Shown here piece by piece: positions 18,337 through 27,012 of a DNA stretch of 38,777 nt. A program made the translations under genes and the position numbers. The first letter of the stretch is position 1. Each line of letters starts with the position of its first letter. The stretch covers positions 1-38,777 of the forward strand of contig PERT01000033.1 of the NCBI GenBank assembly GCA_002928955.1. The letters run 5' to 3'. Source of the stretch: Hyphomicrobium sp. GTDB lineage: Bacteria; Pseudomonadota; Alphaproteobacteria; Rhizobiales; Hyphomicrobiaceae. A model generated the notes under the pieces. That model ran no database searches and was not told the origin of the DNA. It worked only from the letters and a program-made list of their open reading frames with translations.

Positions 18337-18455
18337 GCAATGGCCTTTCTTTGCGTTCTGACTGCCCGTTCCGGTGCAAAGCCTCTGTTGGACCCGGGAA
18401 GGCCCACCAAGACGACCCAAAGAGCGAAGACACGGGGAGACGGACCTTAGACCTC

Positions 18456-18473
18456 CATGTGACGTGCCACATG
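18456..18473 (-). promoter_or_regulatory. Stem-loop in the rpsF leader (B)
   Basis: CATGTG, a 6-base loop, and CACATG form a perfect 6-bp stem. On the mRNA strand it is preceded directly by CCG. Ribosomal S6:S18 complexes bind rpsF leaders through a stem with a conserved CCG in several bacteria; the match here is only suggestive. Confidence 0.35.
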
Positions 18474-18489
18474 CGGACGTTGCCCTACA

Positions 18490-18509
18490 GAGCCGCATTG
18501 ATACGGCTC
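18490..18509 (-). promoter_or_regulatory. Stem-loop in the rpsF leader (A)
   Basis: GAGCCG and CGGCTC form a perfect 6-bp stem with an 8-base loop, about 40 bases downstream of the proposed rpsF transcription start. It could be part of a structured leader with the stem at 18456-18473. Confidence 0.35.
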
Positions 18510-18550
18510 CGCCTCCCGTTCAGCCTCCGACCGGAGCGGGTGAAGCGCGC

Positions 18551-18579
18551 CTTATACGCGTTTTTTGGCTGAGGGCAAG
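18551..18579 (-). promoter_or_regulatory. Candidate sigma-70 promoter for the rpsF group
   Basis: On the minus strand CTTGCC (18574-18579) and TATAAG (18551-18556) are separated by exactly 17 bases. This is the best hexamer pair I can find upstream of rpsF and would give a leader of about 200 bases. Confidence 0.45.
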
Positions 18580-18612
18580 CGGCTGGCCTCGCTCTCACGT
18601 CTGGCGCGCCAT

Positions 18613-18641
18613 CTTGACTCCCGTCAATCGCGCGTGCATCA
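18613..18641 (+). promoter_or_regulatory. Weak candidate promoter for fabD
   Basis: CTTGAC at 18613-18618 is a good -35 hexamer; 17 bases later lies GCATCA, a poor -10. It is 46 bases upstream of the fabD start. The -10 match is weak enough that this is tentative. Confidence 0.25.
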
Positions 18642-18687
18642 GCCCGCAACTCCTCCATCACTGGACCGTTCAAGAGGCAATCGCCGC

Positions 18688-19635
18688 ATGGCTAACGCAT
18701 TCGTATTTCCCGGGCAGGGAAGCCAGGATGTCGGGATGGGTCGCGAACTCGCGGCTCAGTTTCCGGCGGCCCGAGAGGTGTTTGACGAAGTTGACGCAGC
18801 ACTCGGCCAAAAGCTATCGGCGCTGATGTGGGACGGTCCCAAGGACGCACTGACGCTGACCGAGAACGCACAGCCGGCGCTGATGGCGGTGTCCATGGCC
18901 GTGATGCGTGTGCTCGAGCGGGAACTTGGCTTTTTGCTGCAAGCCCATGTCAAGTTCGTAGCTGGACATTCACTCGGTGAATACTCAGCCCTGGCTGCCG
19001 CTGGAGCCATCACGTTGTCCGATGCCGCGCGACTGCTTAAGCTGCGCGGCCAAGCCATGCAGAGGGCGGTTCCCGTCGGCCAGGGCGCGATGGTAGCCCT
19101 TTTGGGTGTGGGCATGGATGTCGCCTTGAAAGTCGCCGAGGCCGCTTCTCAAGGCGAGGTCTGTCAGGTTGCCAACGACAACGAGCCGACACAGGTCGTG
19201 CTTTCAGGCCACAAGTCGGCGATAGACCGCGTCGCCGATGTCGGCCGGGCTTTCGGTGTACGTCGCGCGCTGCCGCTGCCCGTCTCGGCCCCATTTCATT
19301 GTGCGCTGATGCAACCTGCGGCTGAAGCGATGGCCGAAGCCTTGGCCAATGTCGACATCAAGCCCCCCGTTGTCCCAGTCATCGCCAACGTGCTCGCCAC
19401 CCCCATCAGCGACCCGGCTGAAATCCGGCGCCGCCTGGTCGAACAGGTGACAGGAACGGTTCGCTGGCGCGAAAGCGTCGCGTTCCTGTGGGCTCATGAC
19501 ATTACGCATGTGTTCGAGATCGGACACGGCAAGGTCCTGGCTGGCCTGGTCAAAAGAATTGAAAAATCATTCGAGGCTGCGTCGATCGGATCGCCGGCCG
19601 ACATCGAAGCCGCAACCAAAGCACTGAAAGGGTGA
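18688..19635 (+). CDS. fabD: Malonyl-CoA:ACP transacylase
   Basis: FabD loads malonyl groups onto acyl carrier protein. From ATG 18688 the product is 315 residues and begins MANAFVFPGQGSQDVGMGREL. The nucleophile is Ser95 in GHSLGEYS and the catalytic His204 lies in SAPFHCALMQPA; a Gln-rich oxyanion GQGSQ motif is at the N-terminus. All expected motifs are present. The ATG has AGAGG about ten bases upstream. fabG follows after seven bases, and the order fabD-fabG-acpP-fabF is the classic fatty-acid cluster. Confidence 0.97.
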   Translation: MANAFVFPGQGSQDVGMGRELAAQFPAAREVFDEVDAALGQKLSALMWDGPKDALTLTENAQPALMAVSMAVMRVLERELGFLLQAHVKFVAGHSLGEYSALAAAGAITLSDAARLLKLRGQAMQRAVPVGQGAMVALLGVGMDVALKVAEAASQGEVCQVANDNEPTQVVLSGHKSAIDRVADVGRAFGVRRALPLPVSAPFHCALMQPAAEAMAEALANVDIKPPVVPVIANVLATPISDPAEIRRRLVEQVTGTVRWRESVAFLWAHDITHVFEIGHGKVLAGLVKRIEKSFEAASIGSPADIEAATKALKG

Positions 19636-19642
19636 AACACCT

Positions 19643-20389
19643 ATGTTTGATCTCACGGGCAAAACGGCATTGGTCACCGGCGCCACGGGCGGCATCGGCG
19701 AAGCCATCGCGCGCGCTTTCCACAAGGCGGGGGCCACGGTCGCCATTTCCGGCCGCAAAGTCGACAGGCTCGAGGCCCTCAAGGCCGAACTCGGCGACCG
19801 CGCCGTCGCGGTGCCGTGCGACCTCGCCGACCGGGCGCAAGTGGCCAAGCTCATTGATGAGGCCGTCAAGGCGCTCGGCGGCCGCCTCGATGTCATCGTC
19901 AACAATGCCGGGCTCACCAAGGACAACCTTTTCATGGTGATGAAGGACGAGCAGTGGGACGACGTCATCGCTGTCAATCTCACCTCGACGTTCATGCTGT
20001 GCCGAGCTGGATCGCGTCACATGATGCGCTCGAAGACGGGCTATGGCCGCATCATCAACATCGCGTCGGTCTCGGGCGTGTTCGGCAATCCTGGTCAAGG
20101 CAACTATGCCGCCTCCAAGGCCGGGATGATCGGCATGACCAAATCCCTGGCGCGCGAGGTCGCCTCCCGCGGCATCACCGCCAACTGCATTGCGCCGGGC
20201 TTTATCAAAACGGCGATGACCGACGTTCTAAACGACAAGCAGACTGAGGAAATCTCGAAAATGATTCCCGCCCAGCGATTCGGCTCGCCCGAGGATATCG
20301 CCGCTGGCGCGCTCTACCTCGCCAGCAACGAGGGCGGCTACATCACCGGCCAAACTCTGCACATCAATGGCGGCATGGCGATGGTGTGA
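19643..20389 (+). CDS. fabG: 3-oxoacyl-ACP reductase
   Basis: FabG reduces 3-ketoacyl-ACP with NADPH. The 248-residue product has the cofactor motif TGATGGIG at 12-19, NNAG at 87-90, and the catalytic residues Ser142, Tyr155 and Lys159 with the same spacing as in E. coli FabG. The C-terminal GQTLHINGGMAMV is the normal ending for the enzyme. A short gap from fabD and the immediate partners leave little doubt that it is the housekeeping FabG rather than another SDR. Confidence 0.97.
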   Translation: MFDLTGKTALVTGATGGIGEAIARAFHKAGATVAISGRKVDRLEALKAELGDRAVAVPCDLADRAQVAKLIDEAVKALGGRLDVIVNNAGLTKDNLFMVMKDEQWDDVIAVNLTSTFMLCRAGSRHMMRSKTGYGRIINIASVSGVFGNPGQGNYAASKAGMIGMTKSLAREVASRGITANCIAPGFIKTAMTDVLNDKQTEEISKMIPAQRFGSPEDIAAGALYLASNEGGYITGQTLHINGGMAMV

Positions 20390-20741
20390 CGCAGAGAATG
20401 GTTAATCGGCCAAATTGGCTCGAACTCAGCCTTTCGGCCGAAATCACGGCTCTTGTTTGAGTTAAGCGGGGCGATATCGTTGCTCGGCCAGCGCTGGCCA
20501 AGGGTATGGAAGTGTGTTAACGACCCACGGTTTTCGGGCGTTGAAGCTGGGGAAAAACCCACGCTGCTCCGACTTCAGCGCAGTCACGCGCGGGGGACTC
20601 TGATAGCCGCGTCGGGTGGGGCGGTGCGACGGCGCACTCGACCCTGGTAGAAGGGCGCGGAACGAACAAACAATATAGTCCAGAATCGCGCCGCCGTGGC
20701 CGATCGGGACCTGATACTAGGACAACAAGGGGACAGCGAAT
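20390..20741 (+). other. fabG-acpP intergenic region with palindromes
   Basis: These 352 bases have no credible gene. They contain two exact palindromes, TTTCGGCCGAAA (20432-20443) and GGCCAGCGCTGGCC (20486-20499). A possible promoter is TTGTTT with TATCGT 16 bases downstream (about 20455-20482), and TATAGT occurs nearer acpP without a clear -35. acpP is normally transcribed much more than its neighbours, so an extra promoter here is expected. Confidence 0.5.
20486..20499. promoter_or_regulatory. 14-bp perfect palindrome upstream of acpP
   Basis: GGCCAGCGCTGGCC reads the same on both strands. It overlaps the region just downstream of a possible promoter, so it could be an operator for a dimeric regulator or a small hairpin in the acpP leader. 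No known consensus is recognised. Confidence 0.35.
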
Positions 20742-20987
20742 ATGAGCGATGTCGCAGAGCGCGTGAAGAAGATCGTGATCGAGCATCTCGGCGTCGAGGC
20801 TGAAAAGGTAGCCGAGAACGCGAGCTTCATCGATGATCTTGGCGCCGACAGCTTGGACACGGTCGAGCTCGTCATGGCGTTTGAGGAAGAGTTCGGCTGC
20901 GAGATTCCGGACGATGCAGCGGAGCACATTCTGACCGTTGGTGACGCCGTGAAGTTTCTCGAAAAGAACGCAAGCACCGCGGCTTGA
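20742..20987 (+). CDS. acpP: Acyl carrier protein
   Basis: ACP carries growing acyl chains on a 4'-phosphopantetheine arm. The 81-residue acidic product has the DSL motif with Ser37 as the attachment site ([19 protein letters not shown]) and the usual four-helix pattern. A strong AGGGGAC precedes the ATG by about eight bases, as expected for a very abundant protein. The stop codon falls in the left arm of a stem-loop (20983-21037). Confidence 0.98.
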   Translation: MSDVAERVKKIVIEHLGVEAEKVAENASFIDDLGADSLDTVELVMAFEEEFGCEIPDDAAEHILTVGDAVKFLEKNASTAA

Positions 20988-21037
20988 ACCCGCCGCCCCA
21001 GCCTAACGTTCGGTCCCTGGCATCTGGCGGGTTCGAG
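20983..21037 (+). terminator. Long stem-loop overlapping the acpP stop
   Basis: CTTGAACCCGCC (20983-20994) can pair over 12 positions (one G-U) with GGCGGGTTCGAG (21026-21037), with a 31-base loop. There is no U-run, so it may mark a processed 3' end or stabilise the abundant acpP message rather than be a classic terminator. Confidence 0.45.
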
Positions 21038-21062
21038 AGTGTAGGTTCCATGAGGTTGGTCC

Positions 21063-21126
21063 CGGTCCAGGTTGGTCGGTTCATCCGCAATGCCGGTTGT
21101 TCATTTCGGGGACTCCGCCTGGACCG
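21063..21126. repeat. 9-bp inverted repeat between acpP and fabF
   Basis: CGGTCCAGG (21063-21071) and CCTGGACCG (21118-21126) are exact inverted copies separated by 46 bases. With the preceding stem-loop they fill most of the 298-base acpP-fabF gap. Confidence 0.55.
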
Positions 21127-21285
21127 CACATAGACGGCGTGTGTCCTCCGCCTGGGTTGCGCGTTCTTGATCTAGTCCGAGTAGCGGAGGCCCAAGCCAA
21201 AAGGCACATCGCAGACACGGGCTCAACGCGCGCTTAGGGCTCAGGTCGGCCTCGCCCTTCGCGGCGATTGCTCGGGAGAAGTTGA

Positions 21286-22548
21286 ATGCGCCGTGTCGTC
21301 ATTACTGGACTTGGACTGGTCACGCCGCTCGGTTGCGGCGTCGAGGCGACGTGGTCTGCACTTCTGGCCGGAAAGAGCGGCGCCCGCCGTATCTCCGAGT
21401 TTGAAGTCGCCGACATCGCGTGCCAGATCGCCGCCTTCATCCCACGCGGCGATGGCACGAATGGCTCCTTCAACCCGAATGACTGGATGGAGCCGAAAGA
21501 GCAACGCAAGGTCGACGACTTCATCATCTACGCTATGGCGGCGGCGGAACAGGCGCTCGCCGATTCGGGCTTCAAACCGAAGACCGACGATGAAAAGGAA
21601 CGGGCTGGCGTCCTGATCGGTTCAGGCATCGGCGGCCTGGCGGGCATCGCGGAGACTTCGCTACTCCTCGCAGAAAAGGGTCCGCGCCGAATCAGCCCGT
21701 TTTTCATTCCGGGCCGCCTCATCAATCTGGCGTCCGGCTACGTCTCAATCAAGCATCAGTTGAAGGGACCCAATCACGCCGTGGTCACGGCCTGTTCGAC
21801 GGGCGCCCACGCGATCGGCGACGCGGCTCGCCTGGTTGCACTTGGCGATGCCGACGTGATGGTCGCCGGCGGCAGCGAAAGCCCGATCTGCCGGATTGCA
21901 ATGGCGGGTTTTGCCGCATGCCGCGCGCTCTCGACCGGGTTCAACGACCGTCCGCAAGCGGCTTCACGCCCCTATGACAAGAACCGCGACGGTTTCGTCA
22001 TGGGCGAGGGGGCGGGCATCGTGGTGATCGAGGACTTCGAGCACGCCAAGGCCCGGGGTGCCAAAATCTACGCCGAAATTGTTGGCTACGGACTCTCCGG
22101 TGACGCCTATCATATTACGGCACCGGCCGAGAGTGGAGACGGTGCATTCCGGTGCATGAAGGCCGCCATCAAGCGAGCCGGCATCCAGCCGAGCGATATT
22201 GACTACGTGAACGCGCACGGCACCTCGACCCCGATGGGTGACGAAATCGAACTTGGCGCAGTTGAGCGTCTGTTTGGCAATGCTGGGGGTAAACTCGCAA
22301 TGTCCTCTACAAAGTCGGCCATTGGGCACCTGCTAGGTGCGGCCGGCTCCGTGGAAGCGGTTTTCTCTGTCCTGGCAATCCGCGATAACGTCGCCCCGCC
22401 GACGCTCAACCTGGACAACCCATCCGTTCAGACCGCGATCGACCTCGTTGCCCACGTCGCGCAACCCCGCCAGATCGACACTGTGCTTTCCAATTCGTTC
22501 GGATTCGGCGGGACCAATGCCTCGCTCGTGCTGCGTCGGGTCGCATGA
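21286..22548 (+). CDS. fabF: 3-oxoacyl-ACP synthase II
   Basis: FabF condenses malonyl-ACP with acyl-ACP to lengthen the chain. The 420-residue product has the Cys-His-His set of KAS I/II enzymes: Cys170 in TACSTGAH, His311 in NAHGTSTP and His348 in KSAIGHLLGAAG. The C-terminal SNSFGFGGTNASLV is intact. GGGAG lies eight bases ahead of the ATG. The GC-rich acpP-fabF gap is about 300 bases, so fabF may have its own promoter. Confidence 0.96.
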   Translation: MRRVVITGLGLVTPLGCGVEATWSALLAGKSGARRISEFEVADIACQIAAFIPRGDGTNGSFNPNDWMEPKEQRKVDDFIIYAMAAAEQALADSGFKPKTDDEKERAGVLIGSGIGGLAGIAETSLLLAEKGPRRISPFFIPGRLINLASGYVSIKHQLKGPNHAVVTACSTGAHAIGDAARLVALGDADVMVAGGSESPICRIAMAGFAACRALSTGFNDRPQAASRPYDKNRDGFVMGEGAGIVVIEDFEHAKARGAKIYAEIVGYGLSGDAYHITAPAESGDGAFRCMKAAIKRAGIQPSDIDYVNAHGTSTPMGDEIELGAVERLFGNAGGKLAMSSTKSAIGHLLGAAGSVEAVFSVLAIRDNVAPPTLNLDNPSVQTAIDLVAHVAQPRQIDTVLSNSFGFGGTNASLVLRRVA

Positions 22549-22910
22549 TCGGAGTCTCATCCGAGATTTGTGTCCCGTCGCGGCGCCTTCGGAGCAAATG
22601 TCGGGAACTTAGGGAACACGAGCTCGGCCATGTTCGAGCGTGCTTTTTGCACCTGGCGCTTGGTTTTTGGACCGGCCGCGAGCGGGAAAAAAGTGGCGTC
22701 AGATGTGGTACCCTCGCGAGTGAGCGGTGTCATCTGGGGGATTGGTTGCTGCGTTCGGGCTTTCGCCATATTTCCCGCTACTCTGCGCAGGCGAAGTTTG
22801 CCTAAATGGTACCCTGTTGGTTCAGCTGACAGCTGATTTTAGCCCACAATGCTCCATGCGCGGGCGATTGGACTGGATCGACGTCAAACGTTCGGGATGC
22901 GCTACTGCCG
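22549..22910. other. fabF-mltG intergenic region
   Basis: This gap of 362 bases has overlapping open frames on both strands (plus 22570-22836 with 88 codons, minus 22557-22769 with 70), but neither shows a recognisable domain or a convincing ribosome binding site. There is a small TCGGA/TCCGA stem directly after the fabF stop (22549-22564) and TCAGCTGACAGCTGA followed by TTTT near 22824. The phrase TGGTACCCT occurs twice (near 22707 and 22806). Confidence 0.4.
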
Positions 22911-24266
22911 ATGAGCAATCTCCGCGCCGAAACGAAAGTGCCGCAGACAGGCAACAACCGACCCCGTAGTCCGGCCGAAGCGCTGGAGCCAACTCGGGCC
23001 CCTGTGAGACCAAAGGGACCGCGCCACCGGGAACCGTCTCGAGTCATGACCAAGATCGCGCGCGTCGTAAGCGGCTTTTTGACCGTTATGCTCGTGGTGA
23101 TGGGCGCCATCGGCACCCTTGCACTGCTACTCAACCACCAGTTCGAAAGTCCGGGGCCCCTCGACGTCACGCGCACCTTTCCGGTACCCAAAGGCGAAGG
23201 CAGGGTCCAGACCGCTGCCCGGCTCGAGAAGGAAGGCTTCATTTCAAGCCGCTGGGCATTTGTCGCCGGCCATATCATCCAGGGCTACGCTTCCTCGAAG
23301 AGGAACGTCGAGTTGAAGGCGGGAGAGTATGAGATCAAGAAGGGCGCGACCATGCGCCAAGTGCTCGAAACATTGACAGAGGGCAAATCGGTACTTGCCA
23401 AGCTCACCATCCCCGAGGGTTTGACCAGCCAACAGATCGTCGAACGGATCATGGCCGAGCCGAACCTCAGCGGCGAGGTTGCGCAGATGCCGGCCGAAGG
23501 CTCGCTGATGCCCGATACCTATCGCTTCTCCAAAGGCATGTCGCGGCAAGACTTGATCGAACGAATGCAGGCGGAGCAACAAAAATTCTTGGCGGGATTG
23601 TGGGACAGGCGCGCCAAGGATTTGCCGATCACAACCATCGAGCAGGCGATCGTGCTTGCGTCGATCGTCGAAAAGGAAACGGGCAAGGCCGACGAGCGCG
23701 AACGCGTGGCCGCTGTGTTTGTGAACCGGCTGCGTAAGGGTATGCGCCTCCAATCCGATCCGACGATCGTGTACGGCATCACAGGCGGACAGGGAGCGCT
23801 CGGCCGGCCAATCACCCGTTCGGACATCGATACAAAGACTGCCTACAACACGTACACAATCGACGGCTTGCCCCCAGGGCCCATCAGCAATCCAGGTCGT
23901 CCGGCGATTGAAGCGACGCTCAATCCGGCCAGGACCACCGATCTCTTCTTCGTCGCCGATGGCACAGGCGGTCACACGTTTTCAGACACCCTCAAAGAGC
24001 ACAACGCCGCCGTGCAGAACTGGCGCAAGGTCGAAAAAGACATTCGCGCCAGGCAAGACCAGCAAGCGCAGACTCGCGCGGTTTCCCGACCGGCGCCGGT
24101 ATCCCACACGGCAACCGGCGCGGTGGATGCTCAGGCGTTGCCGATCCCGGGCGCCGAGGCTTCGCCACCTGATGTGGCCGCATCCGCCGTTGGGGCCACA
24201 ACGGAACCCATCGCCGCCAGCGCGACAGGCGTTCCCTTGCCCATCCGCAAACCCAGGAAACAATAA
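22911..24266 (+). CDS. mltG: Endolytic murein transglycosylase MltG
   Basis: MltG is an inner-membrane YceG-like enzyme that cuts nascent glycan strands and sets their length. The 451-residue product has a basic, proline-rich cytoplasmic N-terminus (1-45), one membrane segment (about 50-75), a LysM-like region, and the YceG catalytic domain with Glu254 in ASIVEKETG, the position of the catalytic Glu of E. coli MltG. LQSDPTIVYG and YNTYTIDGLPPGPISNPG are family signatures. The last 80 residues are Ala/Pro-rich and probably disordered, longer than in E. coli MltG (340 residues). The fabF-mltG-yicC-gmk order is common in Hyphomicrobiales. Confidence 0.95.
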   Translation: MSNLRAETKVPQTGNNRPRSPAEALEPTRAPVRPKGPRHREPSRVMTKIARVVSGFLTVMLVVMGAIGTLALLLNHQFESPGPLDVTRTFPVPKGEGRVQTAARLEKEGFISSRWAFVAGHIIQGYASSKRNVELKAGEYEIKKGATMRQVLETLTEGKSVLAKLTIPEGLTSQQIVERIMAEPNLSGEVAQMPAEGSLMPDTYRFSKGMSRQDLIERMQAEQQKFLAGLWDRRAKDLPITTIEQAIVLASIVEKETGKADERERVAAVFVNRLRKGMRLQSDPTIVYGITGGQGALGRPITRSDIDTKTAYNTYTIDGLPPGPISNPGRPAIEATLNPARTTDLFFVADGTGGHTFSDTLKEHNAAVQNWRKVEKDIRARQDQQAQTRAVSRPAPVSHTATGAVDAQALPIPGAEASPPDVAASAVGATTEPIAASATGVPLPIRKPRKQ

Positions 24267-24501
24267 TGTCGTTCGGCTAAGGCGCGCACGACTGAGTGGG
24301 CGCGCGGCCGCCAGCTCGGGCGCGACAGGGCATGTTCAATCGCCAGCAACCGACCTGCTGTAAGCCGCATGGGCGGCTCTTATCACTTTTCCCGCGTGTT
24401 GAGTTGGAACGTCATACGAGCTAGGTTCCGGCCGGTTCCCTCGGCTGCCGATGCGGCCGTGCCTAACGCCAGGCCGACTTCGCTCAAACCGGCAATCATC
24501 C

Positions 24502-25389
24502 ATGTCCCTCAAGAGCATGACAGGTTTCGCACGCGCCGACGGGGCGTTGTCGGGGGTGACGTGGCACTGGGAGGCGCGGAGCGTCAACGGCCGCGGGCTC
24601 GACGTGCGGGTCCGGTTGCCGCCAGGATACGACCATCTCGAGCCAACGGTCCGGGAAGCGGTTGGCAAACGCATGGTGCGCGGCAGCGTCACCGTCAATC
24701 TCAGCCTGCAGCGCGAGGGCGGTACCACGCACATCAGGCTCAACGAGGCCGCACTTGCCCAGGTTCTGACGGCGATCGATCGCGTACGGCAATTGACGGG
24801 AAGCGATCGCGTACGCCCGGAAGCCGTGCTTGCTTTGCGAGGCGTGCTCGAAATCACTGAACCCGTCGATGACGACGCCACCATCGTCGCGCGAAACTCG
24901 GCGCTGCTGGCGAGCCTTGACACCGCGCTCGATGGGCTCGTTTCCGCCCGCAGAGGAGAAGGGCGCCGCCTGGAAGACATCATGGCGGCGCAGCTCACGG
25001 AGATCGACCGACAGGTCGGCATCGTGGAGAAGGCTCCCGGCCGGACCATTGAAGCAGTCAAGTCGCGCCTCGCCGAACAGGTCGCGCGGCTGGTGGAAAG
25101 TTCATCGGTACTCGATCCCCAGCGGCTCGCTCAGGAAGCTGTGCTGGCTGTGACACGTGCTGATGTCGAAGAAGAATTGAAGCGGCTGCGGACGCACATC
25201 GAGGCTGCGCGCGAGTTGCTGGCAGAGCCGGGCGCTGTTGGCCGCAAATTCGACTTCCTTGCCCAGGAGTTCAACCGCGAGGCCAACACGCTCTGCTCGA
25301 AGGCTTCAGATCCCGACAGCACGCGCGCCGGTCTCGCCCTGAAGACCGTGATCGATCAGATGCGGGAGCAGGTGCAGAACATCGAATGA
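24502..25389 (+). CDS. yicC: YicC/YloC-family endoribonuclease
   Basis: YicC proteins are conserved, stress-related factors; members have been shown to act as endoribonucleases or RNase adaptors. The 295-residue product begins with the typical MSLKSMTGFARADG and ends with the DUF1732 domain (KFDFLAQEFNREANTLCSKA, VIDQMREQVQNIE). ATG 24502 is preferred over ATG 24451 because it gives exactly this family start. gmk overlaps its stop by four bases (ATGA), so the two are coupled; this pairing is widely conserved. Confidence 0.95.
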   Translation: MSLKSMTGFARADGALSGVTWHWEARSVNGRGLDVRVRLPPGYDHLEPTVREAVGKRMVRGSVTVNLSLQREGGTTHIRLNEAALAQVLTAIDRVRQLTGSDRVRPEAVLALRGVLEITEPVDDDATIVARNSALLASLDTALDGLVSARRGEGRRLEDIMAAQLTEIDRQVGIVEKAPGRTIEAVKSRLAEQVARLVESSSVLDPQRLAQEAVLAVTRADVEEELKRLRTHIEAARELLAEPGAVGRKFDFLAQEFNREANTLCSKASDPDSTRAGLALKTVIDQMREQVQNIE

Positions 25390-26051
25390 ACAACGGACCT
25401 TCCCCCCAAAAACTGTCACCGGGCCAGATTGCCCGGCGCGGGATTCTGTTCGTGCTGTCGTCGCCGTCGGGTGCCGGAAAGACCACTCTCGCACGGCGGT
25501 TGCTGGAGGTGGATAAAGGGATCGGTATGTCGATCTCGGTGACGACCCGCAAACCCCGACCGGGCGAGGTCGATGGTCTGGACTATATTTTCGTGGACGA
25601 CCGCCGGTTCACCGAGATGCGGGAAGGTGGGGAGCTACTCGAGTGGGCGCTCGTGTTTGGTAATCAATATGGTACGCCCCGCGCGCCAGTCGAGGGGGCG
25701 GTTCGCGCTGGTCGCGATGTGCTGTTCGATATCGACTGGCAAGGTGCGCAGCAGCTCGCGGAGAAGATGGCCGGCGATCTGGTGCGTATCTTCATTCTGC
25801 CCCCGTCCGGGTCGGCTCTCGAACAGCGGCTGCGCGCCCGCAATCAGGATCCACCCGAGGTCGTGGCGCGCCGCATGGCAGCGGCTGCAGCGGAAATCAG
25901 CCACTGGGGTGAGTACGACTACGTGGTGATCAACGCCGACCTTGACCACAGTCTTGCGAGTTTGCAGTCGGTTCTAGCGGCTGAACGGCTGCGCCGGGAC
26001 CGGCAGACGGGACTTACCGCCTTTGTGCGCGAGATGCAGAAATCGCTGTGA
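25386..26051 (+). CDS. gmk: Guanylate kinase
   Basis: Gmk converts GMP to GDP with ATP. The 221-residue product has a P-loop SPSGAGKTT at 26-34, the GMP-binding TTRKPRPGEVDGLDY segment and GVFGNQYGTP-type substrate loop (here LVFGNQYGTP), and the lid residues around ARNQDPPEVVARRM. The first 18 residues ahead of RRGILFVLSS are an extension of no known role. It overlaps yicC by four bases and converges on rsmA with only 25 bases between the stops. Confidence 0.97.
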   Translation: MNNGPSPQKLSPGQIARRGILFVLSSPSGAGKTTLARRLLEVDKGIGMSISVTTRKPRPGEVDGLDYIFVDDRRFTEMREGGELLEWALVFGNQYGTPRAPVEGAVRAGRDVLFDIDWQGAQQLAEKMAGDLVRIFILPPSGSALEQRLRARNQDPPEVVARRMAAAAAEISHWGEYDYVVINADLDHSLASLQSVLAAERLRRDRQTGLTAFVREMQKSL

Positions 26052-26076
26052 TCAACCGGCCAGGTACGCTGCGGCG

Positions 26077-27012
26077 TCAAATGCCATGCGCCGAACCTGG
26101 CCAGCGCTCGAGGATATAGGCAAGGCGGCCGAAGTCGGCGACCGTCAGCTGCTCGGCCCGCAGCGATGAAGCTATGCCGGCCGCTTCCAGCAGCGCTTCG
26201 GGGTCAGACACGAGCTGCTTGAGGCTGGCCCGCAGCATCTTGCGGCGCTGGCCGAAGGCGGCGGCGGTGACCCGCCCCAGAACTTTCACGGACGCGGGTG
26301 GGTTGGGTGTCGGGCGGGGGACGAACTCGACGACTGCCGACGCGACCTTTGGCGGCGGTGTGAAGGCATCGGGCTTCAAACTCAATACGATCCGAGGAAC
26401 CGTACGCCACTGGGATATGACAGCGAGACGGCCATAGGCCTTGTTCCCTGGCTGGGCGACAATGCGGTCGGCAACCTCCCGCTGGAACATCAGCAGCATC
26501 CGGTCGTACCAGGGCGGCCACGGCTGAGTTTCAAGCCAACCGATCAGCAGTAATGTTGCGATGGAATACGGGAGATTGGCAACGATCACCGCTCGACGAT
26601 CCGACGCTCCCAATAGCAACGGCCAGTTGGCGTCACGTGCGTCGCCGGCGATCACGTCGAGCTGACCCGGATACCGCTGAGCGATCTCGGCAAGTGCCGG
26701 GAGGCAGCGGTCGTCACGTTCGACAGCGATGACGCGACCGGCGCCTTCGAGCAGCAGCGCCCGCGTCAGGCCACCAGGGCCGGGCCCAACCTCGACCGCC
26801 GTCCGGCCTTCGAGTGGTCCCGCAGCGCGTGCGATGCGGCGCGTCAGGTTGAGGTCCAGTATAAAGTTCTGGCCCAGGCTCTTTTTGGCAGCCAACCCGT
26901 ATTCTTTGATCACGTCGCGCAACGGCGGCAATCCGTCTGGGCTCGGCCCGGCGCGTAGACCAGCCTCGACGGCAACCGGGACCTCAGAGTTGCCGTCCTC
27001 CCCGCCGGTCAT
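26077..27012 (-). CDS. rsmA: 16S rRNA (adenine1518-N6/1519-N6)-dimethyltransferase
   Basis: RsmA (KsgA) dimethylates two adjacent adenines in helix 45 of 16S rRNA. The 311-residue product has [11 protein letters not shown] at the N-terminus, SAM motif [12 protein letters not shown] (about 73-83) and the catalytic NLPY at 146-149. Its start overlaps the pdxA stop by four bases (ATGA), the classic pdxA-rsmA arrangement. The first 30 residues are an extension relative to E. coli KsgA. A start further in is possible but the overlap supports the one given. Confidence 0.96.
   Translation of the reverse strand: MTGGEDGNSEVPVAVEAGLRAGPSPDGLPPLRDVIKEYGLAAKKSLGQNFILDLNLTRRIARAAGPLEGRTAVEVGPGPGGLTRALLLEGAGRVIAVERDDRCLPALAEIAQRYPGQLDVIAGDARDANWPLLLGASDRRAVIVANLPYSIATLLLIGWLETQPWPPWYDRMLLMFQREVADRIVAQPGNKAYGRLAVISQWRTVPRIVLSLKPDAFTPPPKVASAVVEFVPRPTPNPPASVKVLGRVTAAAFGQRRKMLRASLKQLVSDPEALLEAAGIASSLRAEQLTVADFGRLAYILERWPGSAHGI

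Larger units (their letters stand above)
18337..18687. other. Divergent control region rpsF / fabD
   Basis: This 351-bp gap separates the minus-strand ribosomal protein group from the plus-strand fatty-acid group. It holds a good promoter candidate for rpsF (18551-18579), two perfect small stems in the rpsF leader, and a weaker promoter candidate for fabD. The frame open from 18565 into fabD is not typical FabD sequence before ATG 18688. Confidence 0.6.
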
